Shown here: positions 33,286 through 45,047 of the stretch, piece by piece
How positions within the stretch are numbered: the stretch's first letter is position 1
Layout of the letters: every line of letters begins with the position of its first letter
NCBI RefSeq assembly: GCF_910592395.1
Contig: NC_088325.1
Coordinates: forward strand, 3,007,501-3,071,500
Length of the DNA stretch: 64,000 nucleotides
Direction: 5' to 3'
From: Lineus longissimus
Taxonomy: Eukaryota; Nemertea; Pilidiophora; Heteronemertea; Lineidae
Program-made: the position numbers and the translations under genes
The notes under the pieces: model-generated
What the model was told of the DNA's origin: nothing
The model's database searches: none
What the model saw: the letters and a program-made list of their open reading frames with translations, nothing else

Positions 33286-35388
33286 TCCCCCCTCCTTTCT
33301 CCTCCCGGACGCAAAAAGGAGCCGACTCCGGTAGTCGGGGGCCGTCTGCAAAAATTTGCAGACATTTAGGACGATTGGTGCCCAAAGGGGTCCCCAGTCC
33401 CAAACATATTGAGGTACGGAGTGAAACTAGATTTCAACCGTACCCCCCCGACTACCGTATATCCAACCCCAGTTCAGCCACCGAAGGACCCAGTCAAGGC
33501 CTCTGCCCTCCAAGCAGAGGTCGCGACATTACTGGAGAAGCAAGCTATCCAGGTCCTTCAAGATCCATGCTCCCCCGGCTTTTACAGCCACGTTTTCTTG
33601 GTTCCCAAGAAAGCAGGGACATGGAGGCTGATCATAGACCTTTCCAGGTTAAACACCTTCTTGAATGTTCCTCATTTCAAGATGGAAACCACCAGGTCTA
33701 TAGCAACGGCGATACAGCCCAACGATTGGGCGGTATCGATGGATTTAATGGATGCGTACTTACATGTACCGATCCATCCAGACTATCAACACTTCCTCCG
33801 ATTCCATTACGAAGGAAAGACGTATCAATTCAGGGCCCTGCCGTTCGGTCTGGCATCGGCACCCCTAATTTTTACGATGATAGTCACAGCCTTCGTCGCT
33901 CCCTTTCACGTGATGGGGTTCAAGCTCCATCACTACCTAGACGATTGGCTACTCCGTTGCAAATCGCGGGAACTACTACTGCAACAACGTCAGGTTCTAA
34001 AGCAAAAAGTAGTTTCCGCAGGTTGGATTATCAACGAAACAAAGTCAGAATTCATACCATCCCAAGACTTCGTTTACGTTGGAGTTCGGTTCCTTACGGC
34101 CATAGGGAAAATGCTGCCCCCCCTAGACAGGATAAAGAAAATTCTTCATCTCGTCGCAGAATTCAGAGGAAGGACTCAAGCTCCCGCAAGGCGATGCTTG
34201 AGCCTTTTGGGACTTCTGAATTCGGCAGCAGACCAAATCCCCCTTGGCCGTCTATATATGCGTCCCATCCAGATGTTTCTAATGTCTCTATGGAAACCCC
34301 ACAGGGACCCATTAGACAAGTTGGTATTGATACCTCAATACCTACTCAAGAACGTCTGGAACTTCTGGGAGTCGGAGACTCGTCTCCAAAGCGGTGTAGA
34401 TCTTGCTCCACCGCCCCCAGAAGTGTCCCTGTTCACAGATGCTTCCCTACTAGGGTGGGGAGCACATCTGAACAACGGGGACATGTCCATAAGAGGTCTA
34501 TGGACAAGGGAGGAGACCATTCTTCCAATAAATATATTGGAAATGAAGGCTGTCCTTCTTGCCGTGAGGGCTCTTTCCCTTCGCCTGAAGAATCGGAGAG
34601 TAACCCTGTTCTCCGACAATTCTACAGTAGTAGCATATGTCAGGAGACAGGGAGGCACAAAGTCCGGCATTCTTTGCCAGCTAACTTGGGAGCTTTACCA
34701 TCTTTGTGCCGACCTTGGAGTATCGATATGTGCCAGGCACATACCGGGCAATCGCAACATCCTTGCCGACGCCCTGTCCCGTCAGAACAAGCTAGTTCAG
34801 ACAGAGTGGACACTCCATCAGGAGATTGTAGACGACCTTTGTCGCCTTTGGCAATCTCCGAAGGTAGATCTGTTCGCCACCAGGCTGAACAATCGCCTTC
34901 CCATCTATTACTCTCCACTTCCGGACGAAGAGGCCCTGGAAGTCGACAGCCTTACAGCCTCTTGGGTCGGGCTGAACGCATATGCGTTTCCACCCCTCCC
35001 TCTCATCCAACCAGTCCTGAACAAGATCTTGACCAGCCATCCGGTGAGAATAACTCTCATCGCACCTTGCTGGCCAAATCAGGCCTGGTTCCCAGCCTTG
35101 CTGGAGCTCCTGATAGATCACCCCAGGAGTCTTCCTACTTGGAAGCACCTCCTGTGGCACCCCCTGGGGAGATGCTACCACCAGAACCCTGGATTTTTCA
35201 AGTTTCACGCCTGGAACTTATCCAGTTGCATCTCCACCAGAGAGGCTTTTCGGACATCGCTGTCAAGCGCATGTCCGCACCTCAAAGGGGGTCTACCCTT
35301 GATGTGTATCAAGGAAAGTGGTCTACCTTCACTTCCTGGTGCAGGGAGAACGGAGTTAATCCGATCTCTCCCTCTATATACAGATTAG
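33286..35388 (+). pseudogene. DIRS pol: reverse transcriptase, RNase H, methyltransferase-like (one nonsense codon)
   Basis: From the Met at 33409 the frame is open for 659 codons. RT motifs are SMDLMDAYLHVPI, ALPFGLASAP and HYLDDWLLR (the YLDD box). RNase H follows with LFTDASLLGWGAHL and DALSRQNK. The C-terminal part (LFATRLNN to PCWPNQAWF) resembles the methyltransferase-like domain of DIRS elements. Upstream the same frame encodes a conserved N-terminal stretch (GGRLQKFADI), but TAG at 33367-33369 separates it. The other copy reads TGG there, so this copy probably carries a single nonsense change. Translation from 33409 would still give all catalytic motifs. Confidence 0.8.
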
Positions 35389-36278
35389 TTGATTTCCTTA
35401 TTGAATTATTCACGGAAAGACAACTATCTGTCACGGCTATAAAAGGGTACAAGTCCGCCATCGCTTCTACCCTCCGTGTTTTAAGCACCTGGGATCTTCG
35501 TTGGGAGGACCAAATAACCCCTCTTTTCAGAGGAATGTTATTAGAGCGTCCTAGACCGGTTCACAACACCCCTAAATGGGACCTTTCTGTTGTCCTTAAG
35601 GTGCTCATGAGGCATCCTTTTGAACCCATGTCTATTTCATCCATGAAATATCTGACACTCAAAACGGTCTTTCTAGTAGCCTTGGCTACCGCCCAACGGA
35701 GATCAGAGCTCCATGCACTTTCTTTTAAGAAGCTGGCTTTTAGAGAGGGAGGGGAGGTTATCCTGGCTTTTATACCAGGATTTCTGGCGAAGAACCAGGG
35801 ACCGGCCGCCTCTCGGCCCCCGGTTACTATTCCCTCTCTGTCAGGAACGATCTCTTATGATCTTCCTGACAGAACTTTATGTCCCGTCAGGGCCCTAAAG
35901 TTCTACATAAATAGGACAAAACCTCCCGGTATCCGCCAGGGGAGAGAGCGTTTGTTTTTGTCCTATAAGGAGGGAAATAAACGAGAGATAGCGGCCGCCA
36001 CTATTTCAAGGTGGATTGTGGAGACTATTCGTCTTTCCTACAACACCTTGAAGACTTCCTCTGATCTTCGTGCGCTAGCTAACATCTCAGCGCACGAAGT
36101 TAGAGCACTAGCCACCTCCTGGGCTAACTACCGAGGAGTTGCTCTTCAAGAAGTCGTTTCCGCTGCATGTTGGAGTAATCACTCCACATTCTCTCGTTTC
36201 TACCTACGAGACGTTTCTTCCCTCGTAGATGGCATGCACACAATCGGCCCGATTGTGTCTGCGGGGCATGTTGTTTGA
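35172..36278 (+). CDS. DIRS tyrosine recombinase, about 368 aa
   Basis: The enzyme integrates the circular DNA copy of the element by site-specific recombination. Catalytic residues are visible in order: Arg in TAQRRSELHAL, His-x-x-Arg in SAHEVRALATSW, and Tyr in STFSRFYLRDVS. An N-terminal core-binding region (about 30-130) precedes them. I place the start at ATG 35172, which overlaps the pol ORF by about 217 bases in another frame; overlapping pol and recombinase ORFs are typical of the family. This frame is open much further upstream, to 33375, across the reverse transcriptase. The ORF is undamaged, so this copy could supply recombinase. Confidence 0.85.
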   Translation: MLPPEPWIFQVSRLELIQLHLHQRGFSDIAVKRMSAPQRGSTLDVYQGKWSTFTSWCRENGVNPISPSIYRLVDFLIELFTERQLSVTAIKGYKSAIASTLRVLSTWDLRWEDQITPLFRGMLLERPRPVHNTPKWDLSVVLKVLMRHPFEPMSISSMKYLTLKTVFLVALATAQRRSELHALSFKKLAFREGGEVILAFIPGFLAKNQGPAASRPPVTIPSLSGTISYDLPDRTLCPVRALKFYINRTKPPGIRQGRERLFLSYKEGNKREIAAATISRWIVETIRLSYNTLKTSSDLRALANISAHEVRALATSWANYRGVALQEVVSAACWSNHSTFSRFYLRDVSSLVDGMHTIGPIVSAGHVV

Positions 36279-36711
36279 TCCTGGCTAGATCAAAAAAGGG
36301 GGGGGAAGCCCGATTGAAGAGTCAAACGCGCATCTTGCGCCATTTTTGATATGCCCTATCTTCAACATCCAGGCAACCCCTAGTAGACTAGAAAGGACGC
36401 AATTTCTTATTGTTGTTTAGCAATAACTCATTTTACACCCTTCAACATGCCTTACTTGCTCTAAGCTCTGTTGCCGGAAAGAAGATGGTTTTATTACGCA
36501 ATTCTAGCGCTTTCCGGAGAATGGGTCTATTACTCTCTATAATATGATTGTAATACCGATATCAAAATACCGGTCCTCCGGTTCTCCCCATTTCTTTCCC
36601 CTGGCGGTCCTCCTTAGCTAATATGCCGGTGGTGCCTCCTGGATGGAACAACAGCTCAGCCTCAGGTAAGTCCTCGTTTCCCACCTCCAATAGGTTGCTG
36701 GGATTCGATGC

Positions 36712-36800
36712 AAAAGTGTTCCATAGGTAAGTTTGAATGACACAAAATGCCCATTTCCTTACAAGAAATGGCCATTTTGTTAGTTCATACTTACCTATGG
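36712..36800. repeat. DIRS internal complementary region
   Basis: The stretch reads as the reverse complement of the left end (ggtaagtttgaatgacacaa) fused to the reverse complement of the right end (gcccatttccttacaag). It sits between the recombinase gene and the right inverted repeat, where DIRS elements template the ends of the circular intermediate. Confidence 0.8.
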
Positions 36801-37069
36801 AACACGGCCCTCCCGCCGTCCCCACAAACGGGACATACTCTTTATTAACGCTCAAGAGTAAAGACTAAATATGGCGGCATGAGATCGGCGCGATCTCGCG
36901 GGATCGGTCAGGGCGCCGCCTGGCGGCCGAGCTGTTAACTCAGTTCTCCCTTTAGAAAATTAAAGGGATACTCTTGTGTTTGAGCCCAAATGGAGTAACA
37001 TGCAAAAGTGTTCCATAGGTAAGTATGAACAAACAAAATGGCCATTTCTTGTAAGGAAATGGGCATTTT

Positions 37070-37637
37070 GAACTGAATAATTGGCAAAGTTTAGAAATCA
37101 ATGACCAAGAAGTGCATTTCGTAAATCGACAAGGTCATATCTTATTCTATAAAAGGATAAAGAAAGGATTCCTTGCACTATATCGTGTCTTTCCTAAACC
37201 GAGAATGCGGTTGGAAGTGTTGTCAGTCCCGTATATATATTTTTTCCACTCTTCGAACTATCGAAAGGAATCAACGTTTTTATTTCTATATAAAAACAAA
37301 AACTTATTTTCCCGTGTAACATTTATCAGAGACATATGCTCTCCTCTTGCTCCTTTGAAAACTGTAACAAAGATTAATAAGGTGACCATTGTTAAGGTCA
37401 GAAATTGGCATATTGGGATACCGCGGAAATATCGACCAGAACACAGAATAGTAATGCTACCTAATAGCGTTCTATTATCACCAGTACGGACATTTAAACA
37501 TATGGGTAAAGGACAGAGTAAGGAGACAATAAGATGCGCTAGGCGGTTTACGCCAGTTGGTTAGCAGAACGCTTCGAGAGGTTTGGCCATCACAGAATTT
37601 AGTAAAACCATTCGAGTTGGATTTCCGAGGAAGCAGA
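37070..37637 (+). pseudogene. Secreted-protein gene copy 5, 3' half, reversed and cut off by the DIRS element
   Basis: A frame open from about 37112 to 37564 encodes the family's C-terminal part (QGHILFYKRI, FIRDICSPLAPLKTV and the usual end FTPVG), here on the + strand. It begins exactly at ...ttcagttc (reversed), the point where the other half begins beside the second DIRS copy at 56630. The two pieces together make one copy. The following 70 bp are the usual sequence after the gene, interrupted by the gypsy insertion (TSD agcaga at 37632-37637). Confidence 0.82.
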
Positions 37638-40600
37638 TGTTACAATATGCGTTATATTGTCTTTTGAATGTTCGCGCGCCTATGGTCACATGACCTCCCA
37701 AGATTCTTTGTGTAACTAAGATGGCTCCTGAATACAGATTGTTCTCGCAACGCCCGTCTTTATTGTCTTTGTAAAACATAAGAAACACCACTTGAAACGT
37801 GGTGACAGCTAGATAAACGGAAAGAGTAAATATTATAGACTGTTCAGAAGAACTTAGTTAGTACACCCGCTTTTCGAGAGCGTTATAATCGAACTTTCTA
37901 GACATTCGTTTTCGAGTGACGTGCTAACCAGTCCGTGTCGTTTACGTTAATTAGTCTAGATGGCGCTACCTGACGATCCACCTGCAGGAGGTGCTGCTCC
38001 AGCTCCGGTTGCTGCACCTGTGAATTTGCCCCTGACAGGCATTTCCCCACCGTCTGCTCTTGATGTTGAAGACGGTGATGTCATTGGTAATTGGAAACTC
38101 TGGAAGCAAATGTGGTCCAACTACGTCGTTGTTGCAAAGCTTGAAGGACAACCAGAACAATTCCGAATCGCGCTGTTTCTACACTCGATCGGTGCAAAAG
38201 CCCTGAAAATTTATATTGCCATGCAATTTGGTGTGGGTGAGGACAAGAACATTCTAGCTCACATTGTCAAGAAGTTTGACGATCATTTTATTGGAGAAAC
38301 CAACGAAACCTACGAACGTTACAACTTTAATAGTCGAAGTCAAGGTCCGTCTGAAATGATTGAGAGTTATGTCACAGCTCTCAGGACACTAGCTCAAACT
38401 TGCAATTTCTGTGACTGTCTTAAAGACACTCTGTTACGAGATAGAATTGTGCTTGGGGTGAATGACAATCGTACCCGCAAACGACTGTTGCAAGAACGTG
38501 CTCTTACGCTTAAGAAGTGCATAGACATTTGCAGGAGCATAGAAACTTCAGCTTCTCAGTTGAAAAGCCTTAGTGGTGACAAAGATAAAGCTGACATAAA
38601 TCGCGTTTATAGTAAACCAAAAGGTCAAAAGTCTGCGAGTAGTCGAAACAAGTCTAGTTTCAGTTCATCTAAGCCTAACTTCTCTCGTGGAAAACGTGAC
38701 ATTGACTGTAAGTTCTGTGGTTACCATCATGTCAAGGATCGTGAGAAGTGTCCAGCATGGAAGAAAGAGTGTAATCTTTGTCATGGTCCTGATCATTTCT
38801 CAAAATGTTGTACGAATACAGACAAGTCAAACTCTCATCGAACCTCTAGGTGTAGCAAGCCTAAACTTAACTTTGTTCAAGACGATTCCCAGTCTGATAC
38901 AGACTCCGAGATCATTGGTAGTATAAGTTCTGTAGACAATACCAAGTCGTGTGACAAGCAAATTTTTGCCAAATTTCTTGTCGACGATCAGCCCGTGAAA
39001 TTTCAGATCGATTGTGGAGCGTCCGTGAATGTACTTCCGAGAAGGTACATTGCAGCCAGAGGTGTAGCGAACTGCTCAGTAAAAACTCTCAGAATGTAGA
39101 ACAATTCTGAAATCAAGACAATCGGAAAGTGTCGTGTTACTATCCGTAATCCTAAGACTAGGAAAAAGTACTCTGTTGAATTCGTCATTGTGAATGAACC
39201 GTTTGTGCCATTACTTGGAGCTCAGGCTATACAACAAATGAAGTTGATCACCGTCAATACTGATAACTTTACTGTTGCTGCTGTGTCTGAGTCCGATCAC
39301 CTCAAGGATCCGTTGTTGCTAAAGTATAAGCAAGTGTTTTGTGGTGATGTTGGCACTCTGCCAGGTAAAGTCCACCTGGAGACTGATGGTTCAACTAGTC
39401 CGAAGATATTGCCGCCGCGCAAGGTACCAGTCGCCATTAGGGACAAGTTTAATGTAAAACTCGATCATTTATGTGATGTGAAAGTGTTGGTCCCAGTAGA
39501 TGAGCCTACTGACTGGGTTAGCCAATTTGTCGTTGCGACTAAGAAAAATGGCGATCTGAGAATCTGTACAGACCCTGGTCCGCTAAACCAGGCATTGAAA
39601 AGGGAACACTATCAAATTCCTGTCATTGATGATGTACTCCCTGAACTTGCCAAAGCCCGAGTGTTCTCAAAGTTTGATCTTAAAAATGGCTATTGGCACT
39701 GTGAACTTGACTCTGAAAGCAGCCTGTTAACTACTTTTCAGACCCCCGGAGGCCTTTACCGTTGGCTTCGTTTACCGTTTGGACTCAGTTGCTCGTCTGA
39801 AATTTTCAGAAGCGTTTGTCGCAAGCCCTAGCTGGGCTACCCGGTGTCTACTGTATACATGATGACATTTTCGTCTGTGGGTTTGGTGAAACCGACGAAA
39901 TAGCGTACGCCGATCATGAGGTTACTTTGGAGAAGTTTCTCCAGCGCTGTGTTGAGAACAGAATTTTGCTGAATTTGCCTAAGACTGAACTTAGGAAATC
40001 TGAGATCATCTTTATGGGACATCGTGTCACTAAGGATGGACTCATGATGGACCCCAACAAGGTCAAAGCTGTTCTGGAGTTAGACAAGCCGGATGGAGTT
40101 GAGTCGATGCGCCGCTTTCTTGGATTCGTCAATTATCTTGCGAAATTTCTGCCAATGTTGTCCGATGTTCTAGAACCTCTTAGAAAGTTGACTCTTAAGG
40201 AAAACAGTGGTCTTGGACCGATGTCCATGACAAAGCTTTGGCTGAAGTGAAGCGTCTTGTTACGATAGACCCTGTCCTAGTGTATTACAATCCTAAACTG
40301 CCTCTTGTGATTCAAGGAGACGCGAGTGAGAAAGGTTTAGGATGTGTTCTTCTCCAAGAAGGCCGTCCGTTAGCATATGCAAGCCGTGCACTAACGTTAA
40401 CAGAGACTAGGTATGCTCAGATTGAGAAAGAGATGCTTGCGGTTGTGTTTGCCCTGGAAAAATTCAACCAGTACACGTTTGGCCAATTTACAACCGTACT
40501 TAGTGACCACAAACCTTTAGAAAGCATCCTAAAGAAGCCCCTAGTGAGAGCCCCGCGAAGGCTCCAAGGCATGATTTTGCGAGCGCAAAAGTATGATTTT

Positions 40601-42635
40601 GAAATTCAATATCTAAGAGGAAAAGAGATGTATATCGCTGACATGTTGTCGCGCTCCTACCGCCCCTGTGAGGACAGCACTCAGGTCGAATTTGAACAAA
40701 TAAACATGGTGAAGTTTCTTCCCATCAGGTCTGAGAGGCTTGAAGAGCTTCGAGTTGAAACGGCAAATGACAGTGTTTTACAACGTTTAAACCGAGTTGT
40801 GCTTAAGGGGTGGCCGGAGCGCAAGGAAAACTTGCCGCATGCTGTTGTGCCTTACTTTCATCTTCGAGATGAAATATCTTCGCAGAATGGACTTCTGTTC
40901 CGGGGTGAGCGTGTTATTGTGCCCACCAAACTCCGCAGCATGATGACAAAACTAGTTCACACGTCTCACCTTGGAGTTGAATTATGTTTGCGTCGTGCCA
41001 GAGAAGCACTGTACTGGCCAAGGATGTCCAGTGAACTGAAAGAATACATTCAGTCTTGTGAGATATGTCGTGAATTTGAGAGCTGTCAGCAAAAAGAGAC
41101 ACTTCAGAGTCACGAGTTGCCATCACGACCTTGGGAAAGGGTTGGATGTGATTTGTTCGAATGGGACAACAAAGACTATCCAATAACTGTAGACTATTTT
41201 AGCAATTTCTGGGAAATTTATAGACTTCGTTCTACTTCTAGTGCAGCAGTTATCCGAAAGCTCAAAGCGCATTTCGCACGCTATGGTTGTCCGGAAGAAG
41301 TTGTGAGTGACAACGGTGGACAATTTGTCTCTGCAGAATTTGCTAGTTTTGCTCTAAAATGGGATTTTGATCATGTCAAGATTAGCCCGCGTCACAGTCA
41401 GTCCAATGGTAAGGTGGAATCCGCTGTAAAAGCCGCCAAGAGGACATTGTGCAAGGCTAAAAAGTCTGGCACTGACCAGTATCTCGCTGTGTTGGAGACG
41501 CGTAACACTCCTACACAAGGTTTAGATTGCAGTCCCGCTCAGAGAATGTTCAATCGTAGAACACGTACATAGTTGCCCATGACGTCAACAATGTTGCAAT
41601 GTAAACCAGTGGACACCGATATTCGTTTGAAAATGGCCGAAGGACAAGCCCGTCAGGCCAAGTATTACAACCGCGCAGCTAAAGATCTGACAAGGCTACA
41701 GGATGGAGACGTTGTTCGGATGAAACCGTACAAAAAGGGAGACAAGAGTTGGAAAAAGGGTGTCGTACAGTCAGGAGATGGAAATCGTTCTTACAAGGTC
41801 GAAACTGATACGGGAGTTTTCTGTAGAAATCGAGTAGATCTGCGTAAAACGTCCGAAGCGCCGCTTAGTTTGTCACAACAGTTCGAAGAGATTCAGGATG
41901 ATGTTATTCTGACACCGGAAATCGATGTGTCTCAGTCTAGTTCTGATAATTCCGAAAGTGTTGTGCCTGACCCTGTTGTAGAGCCTCGCCGCTCCACAAG
42001 AGTGAGGCAAAGACCCGCTAAGTTCCATGATTACATGATGTGAGAAAATGAAGTGAAGTGCTAGTAACCTCTCCTTCATAAGAATGGTTTATGCTCTGAA
42101 TACGAGAGTGTTAAAAGTGAAAGGTCCAAAGCATGAGACAATTTCGATGGTTTTCTGTTATAGACAATAGACAGAAACATTTATGCGCATTATTAACCAG
42201 TATTCATTATTCATATGTACCGTACAGTTAGCACAATCATTGCTCATTTTTTTGTCCATGTGTATTTCCAAGTGTCATTCTGTTTGATATTTGTCACAGC
42301 CACAGTATTTGTTTTGACAAGTTTAGTCAAGTTTTTTTCTGTTTCTTATTTGAGGTAGTAATCCAAGTTTAGATTATTATTAGTCTGCACAATAGGACTC
42401 TTGGACTGTTTAGTTTTGTATGTGCAGTTTTATGTGTTTGATTTGATTTGGATGGGATCATTCAAGGGAAAGGATGTTACAATATGCGTTATATTGTCTT
42501 TTGAATGTTCGCGCGCCTATGGTCACATGACCTCCCAAGATTCTTTGTGTAACTAAGATGGCTCCTGAATACAGATTGTTCTCGCAACGCCCGTCTTTAT
42601 TGTCTTTGTAAAACATAAGAAACACCACTTGAAAC
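37638..42635 (+). mobile_element. Ty3/gypsy retrotransposon with identical short LTRs
   Basis: The LTRs are 37638-37798 and 42475-42635, each 161 bp starting TGTTACAATA and ending TTGAAAC; by eye they are identical. The target duplication is agcaga (37632-37637 and 42636-42641), within the host segment that normally reads ggaagcagatcacac. A primer-binding-like TGGTGACAGC starts at 37800, and a purine tract (aagggaaagga) precedes the 3' LTR. Identical LTRs mean recent insertion. Confidence 0.92.
37960..42043 (+). pseudogene. Ty3/gypsy gag-pol (four lesions)
   Basis: Gag starts at 37960 and includes zinc knuckles (CKFCGYHHVKDREKC and CNLCHGPDHFSKCC). The protease has FQIDCGASVNVLP, where D-C-G-A replaces the usual D-(S/T)-G-A. 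RT has the box CIHDDIF, RNase H has QGDASEKGLGCVLL, and integrase has an HHCC region (HTSHLG to CEICREF), SDNGGQF and a C-terminal domain ending near 42043. Lesions are in-frame TAG at 39097-39099 (a Trp codon in relatives is likely), one-base shifts near 39800 and 40222, and in-frame TAG at 41570-41572. It resembles the Mag-like lineage often annotated K02A2.6-like. No chromodomain is seen. Confidence 0.88.
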
Positions 42636-43448
42636 AGCAGATCACACAAAATCATCGAAGACCTCTAGGCTATATCAATTGCGTGGGCAAACAACAACAT
42701 AAACTAGAACTGAGAATTCACAAGCTGTGAATTCATGGCTCCAGGGAAACTGGTGTGGGCGAACTGGTCTGAGTTGGTCTTGATAGTGGCAACTGAAATC
42801 TAAAGATGCCAACTGCGCCACGGGGAATTGGAGGTGGCACATGATAGATTGAGGAATTGGGGCTGTTTGTCATAATGGAAAGTCTAGTCTATAAATATTC
42901 ATCAAACTTTGTGATTTCAGTTTTCTTCTGTTCTAGATTATTCTTCGACTCTTTCACCAGTCTCCTCCATTCACTCATTACAGAGTCGAGTATTTGACGG
43001 CAATGAACTCGTCATGAACTCGATTTGGGGGCGTAAGATTACGGTGTCCGGCCACGTGTTTTTCTATAGGATGGGTAACCTCGATCCAAGTGAATAATCT
43101 ACAATACCAGAGCGCTTGATATAACAGTGCATCCACTGTATGCACTGAAAATGTATGGTTCACCTCGGGTAAATCAACGAGGCTTCCTCGACCATCTGCT
43201 TTGCGTGGATAGGGTCGAGGTTACCTGGACTAGATTATTCTTTTGGTCTAGCCTAGTTGTCTGCAGTAGTAACAGGCAGTCTCATACAGTCAATCGGTCA
43301 TTATTTATATAAACCCAATGGAAAAGGTGGCCATTGGATGAAGTCATCATTTTACAACGTTTAGAGTGAATGTGTTGACATAAAATTGGTACGGCCAAAT
43401 GCATTTTGCGAATCATAATTGGTCGAAAATGTGGAGCCGATCGGTTTC
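42636..43448 (-). repeat. Host repeat array in reverse orientation
   Basis: This is the reverse complement of the pre-gene segment, linker, TATA module and leader, continuing the host sequence interrupted by the gypsy element. It ends at the reversed BEL target duplication gtttc (43444-43448). A duplicated copy lies at 48131-48943. No gene is supported. Confidence 0.8.
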
Positions 43449-43794
43449 TGTGGGCTCAAGTCAGACGGGTAACTCTATCCACATTGGGCAATCAGGAAAG
43501 GAGAGTCCGGGGCCTTCTAGCACGTGGCTTTGATATTGTATCGTTGTAAACACAGAGATGTAGAAGGCTTGATATTCTTACTAACTCTGATTTATTGTAA
43601 AACAACATAGTAATATATAAAGTACATACAACAAGATAATTGGTTAAGACATATAAAGAAGTAGATGGTGATTGGTTAGTGGCCTGAATGGCATTGTGAG
43701 TGACAGGTTTAGTGACAGGTTATTTGCATGACAGGTCATGCAAATAAGGTGAGTCAGCTGCCTAAGGCAAGCTGCATGGTTGGTGATCGCAACA
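43449..43794 (-). repeat. BEL/Pao 3' LTR (reversed)
   Basis: This is the reverse complement of the 5' LTR at 23737-24054, 346 bp. It differs by substitutions and about 28 extra bases from a local duplication around gtgacaggtt(t)a. The differences show this insertion is older than the gypsy element. Confidence 0.88.
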
Positions 43795-44580
43795 TTCTCC
43801 CAAGGGAAAGAATAAAATCGAAGGATTTAACTTGACAAAGAGATAATCAATCAAAGGAAAAATGTTAAGTGGCGTAAGTTATTCTCAGAACAGTAGCATA
43901 TAAACCGGATGAAGACAATTCAAGACAAAGATAAAAAGGCACTAATAAGTTGAACCCAGCAGGTTACGTGGGAGTGAATAAACGGATCCAATTACTAAGT
44001 TTACAACTTCTAAAGATTCATTCAACAAGTTAATTAACTCAAGCATGCATTGTAAACAAGTTCCATATGTAGCAAACAAAGTATTCACCATCCTAAGTCC
44101 TAGTACAAACAAGGTTGCGTTGCACTTTAAAGATCAAAGGGGAAACAGCGTTTCCTATGTATCAAGAAATTCTAAAGATATCCGGTCAGTTGTCCGTGAA
44201 ATAATTGAAAGATTGCGTTGTGTTATTTTATACCGTAATCCAAAGTACCAGTTTGAAGAAAGTAACCAGATTAAGTTCCTAGTCTAAAAATCAAACAAGT
44301 AAAATACATGGCTGAAGCAAGATTAACTGTGAGCAGGAAGTGCAATTATCTGCAAGTCTGTTCACAAGATTAGACAAGTAAATGAACATGTGAAAGCATC
44401 TAATATTGAATGCGTGAATATTTGAGTCAAAGTTAAATTCGATTGAAAATGGTAACTAAACTACCGAAGTAAGATTATACTGAAGTATGGTCATGATTAC
44501 TTGACCTTAGTCAAAGTTGTACAAATTGTCTCACTCGATAAACCAACAATATGGTGAACGAATGAAATTCAAGGCAAGTT
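43795..44580 (-). other. BEL 3' untranslated region, second part (reversed)
   Basis: Sequence inside the reversed 3' LTR with no coding match. A purine/pyrimidine tract (ttcccttgggagaa on the minus strand) abuts the LTR as a candidate polypurine tract. An 80-codon + strand ORF here (44045-44287) is antisense to the element and not convincing. This piece continues 30309-30513 if the inversion is undone. Confidence 0.7.
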
Positions 44581-45047
44581 AAATGCCCATTTCCTTACAA
44601 GAAATGGCCATTTTGTTAGTTCATACTTACCTATGGAACACTTTTGCATGTTACTCCATTTGGGCTCAAACACAAGAGTATCCCTTTAATTTTCTAAAGG
44701 GAGAACTGAGTTAACAGCTCGGCCGCCAGGCGGCGCCCTGACCGATCCCGCGAGATCGCGCCGATCTCATGCCGCCATATTTAGTCTTTACTCTTGAGCG
44801 TTAATAAAGAGTATGTCCCGTTTGTGGGGACGGCGGGAGGGCCGTGTTCCATAGGTAAGTATGAACTAACAAAATGGCCATTTCTTGTAAGGAAATGGGC
44901 ATTTTGTGTCATTCAAACTTACCTATGGAACACTTTTGCATCGAATCCCAGCAACCTATTGGAGGTGGGAAACGAGGACTTACCTAAGGCTGAGCTGTTG
45001 TTCCATCCAGGAGGCACCACCGGCATATTAGCTAAGGAGGACCGCCA
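44581..45047 (-). mobile_element. DIRS right-end fragment within duplication unit 1
   Basis: These 467 bp carry the inverted repeat and internal complementary region of the second DIRS copy, identical in layout to 50076-50542, and are cut off by the duplication break. Confidence 0.88.

Larger units (their letters stand above)
30514..37069 (+). mobile_element. DIRS-type tyrosine-recombinase retrotransposon, copy 1
   Basis: The element has inverted terminal repeats: 30514 to about 30705 is the reverse complement of about 36856-37069, including an 80-bp block around ccgccaggcggc. An internal complementary region (about 36712-36800) equals the two ends joined together, the circular-junction signature of DIRS elements. 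No target duplication is seen, as expected for recombinase-mediated insertion. Its left flank is BEL sequence; its right flank is reversed secreted-protein gene sequence. Confidence 0.9.
39553..45047. repeat. 5,495-bp tandem duplication, unit 1
   Basis: The unit runs from inside the gypsy reverse transcriptase (gatctgagaa at 39553) through the 3' LTR, reversed host repeat, reversed BEL 3' end and the first 467 bp of the DIRS end, stopping at ...accgcca (45047). It is followed at once by a copy starting at the same gypsy base. The break joins unrelated sequences and lacks long homology. Confidence 0.93.

Noticed and set aside
33016-33369. 117-codon ORF as a separate gene
   Set aside because: It is the upstream part of the pol frame ending at the TAG that reads TGG in the second copy; treated as one broken pol gene.
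34335-34918. Antisense ORFs within DIRS pol, also in copy 2
   Set aside because: They are opposite-frame shadows of the reverse transcriptase/RNase H with no recognisable domain.
36562-36855. 97-codon ORF in DIRS ends (also at 44794 and 50289)
   Set aside because: It spans the inverted terminal repeat and internal complementary region, which are structural; the other copies are the same sequence.
44045-44287. 80-codon ORF, duplicated at 49540-49782
   Set aside because: It is antisense within the BEL 3' untranslated region; the second copy is just the 5,495-bp duplication, so its preservation says nothing about coding.
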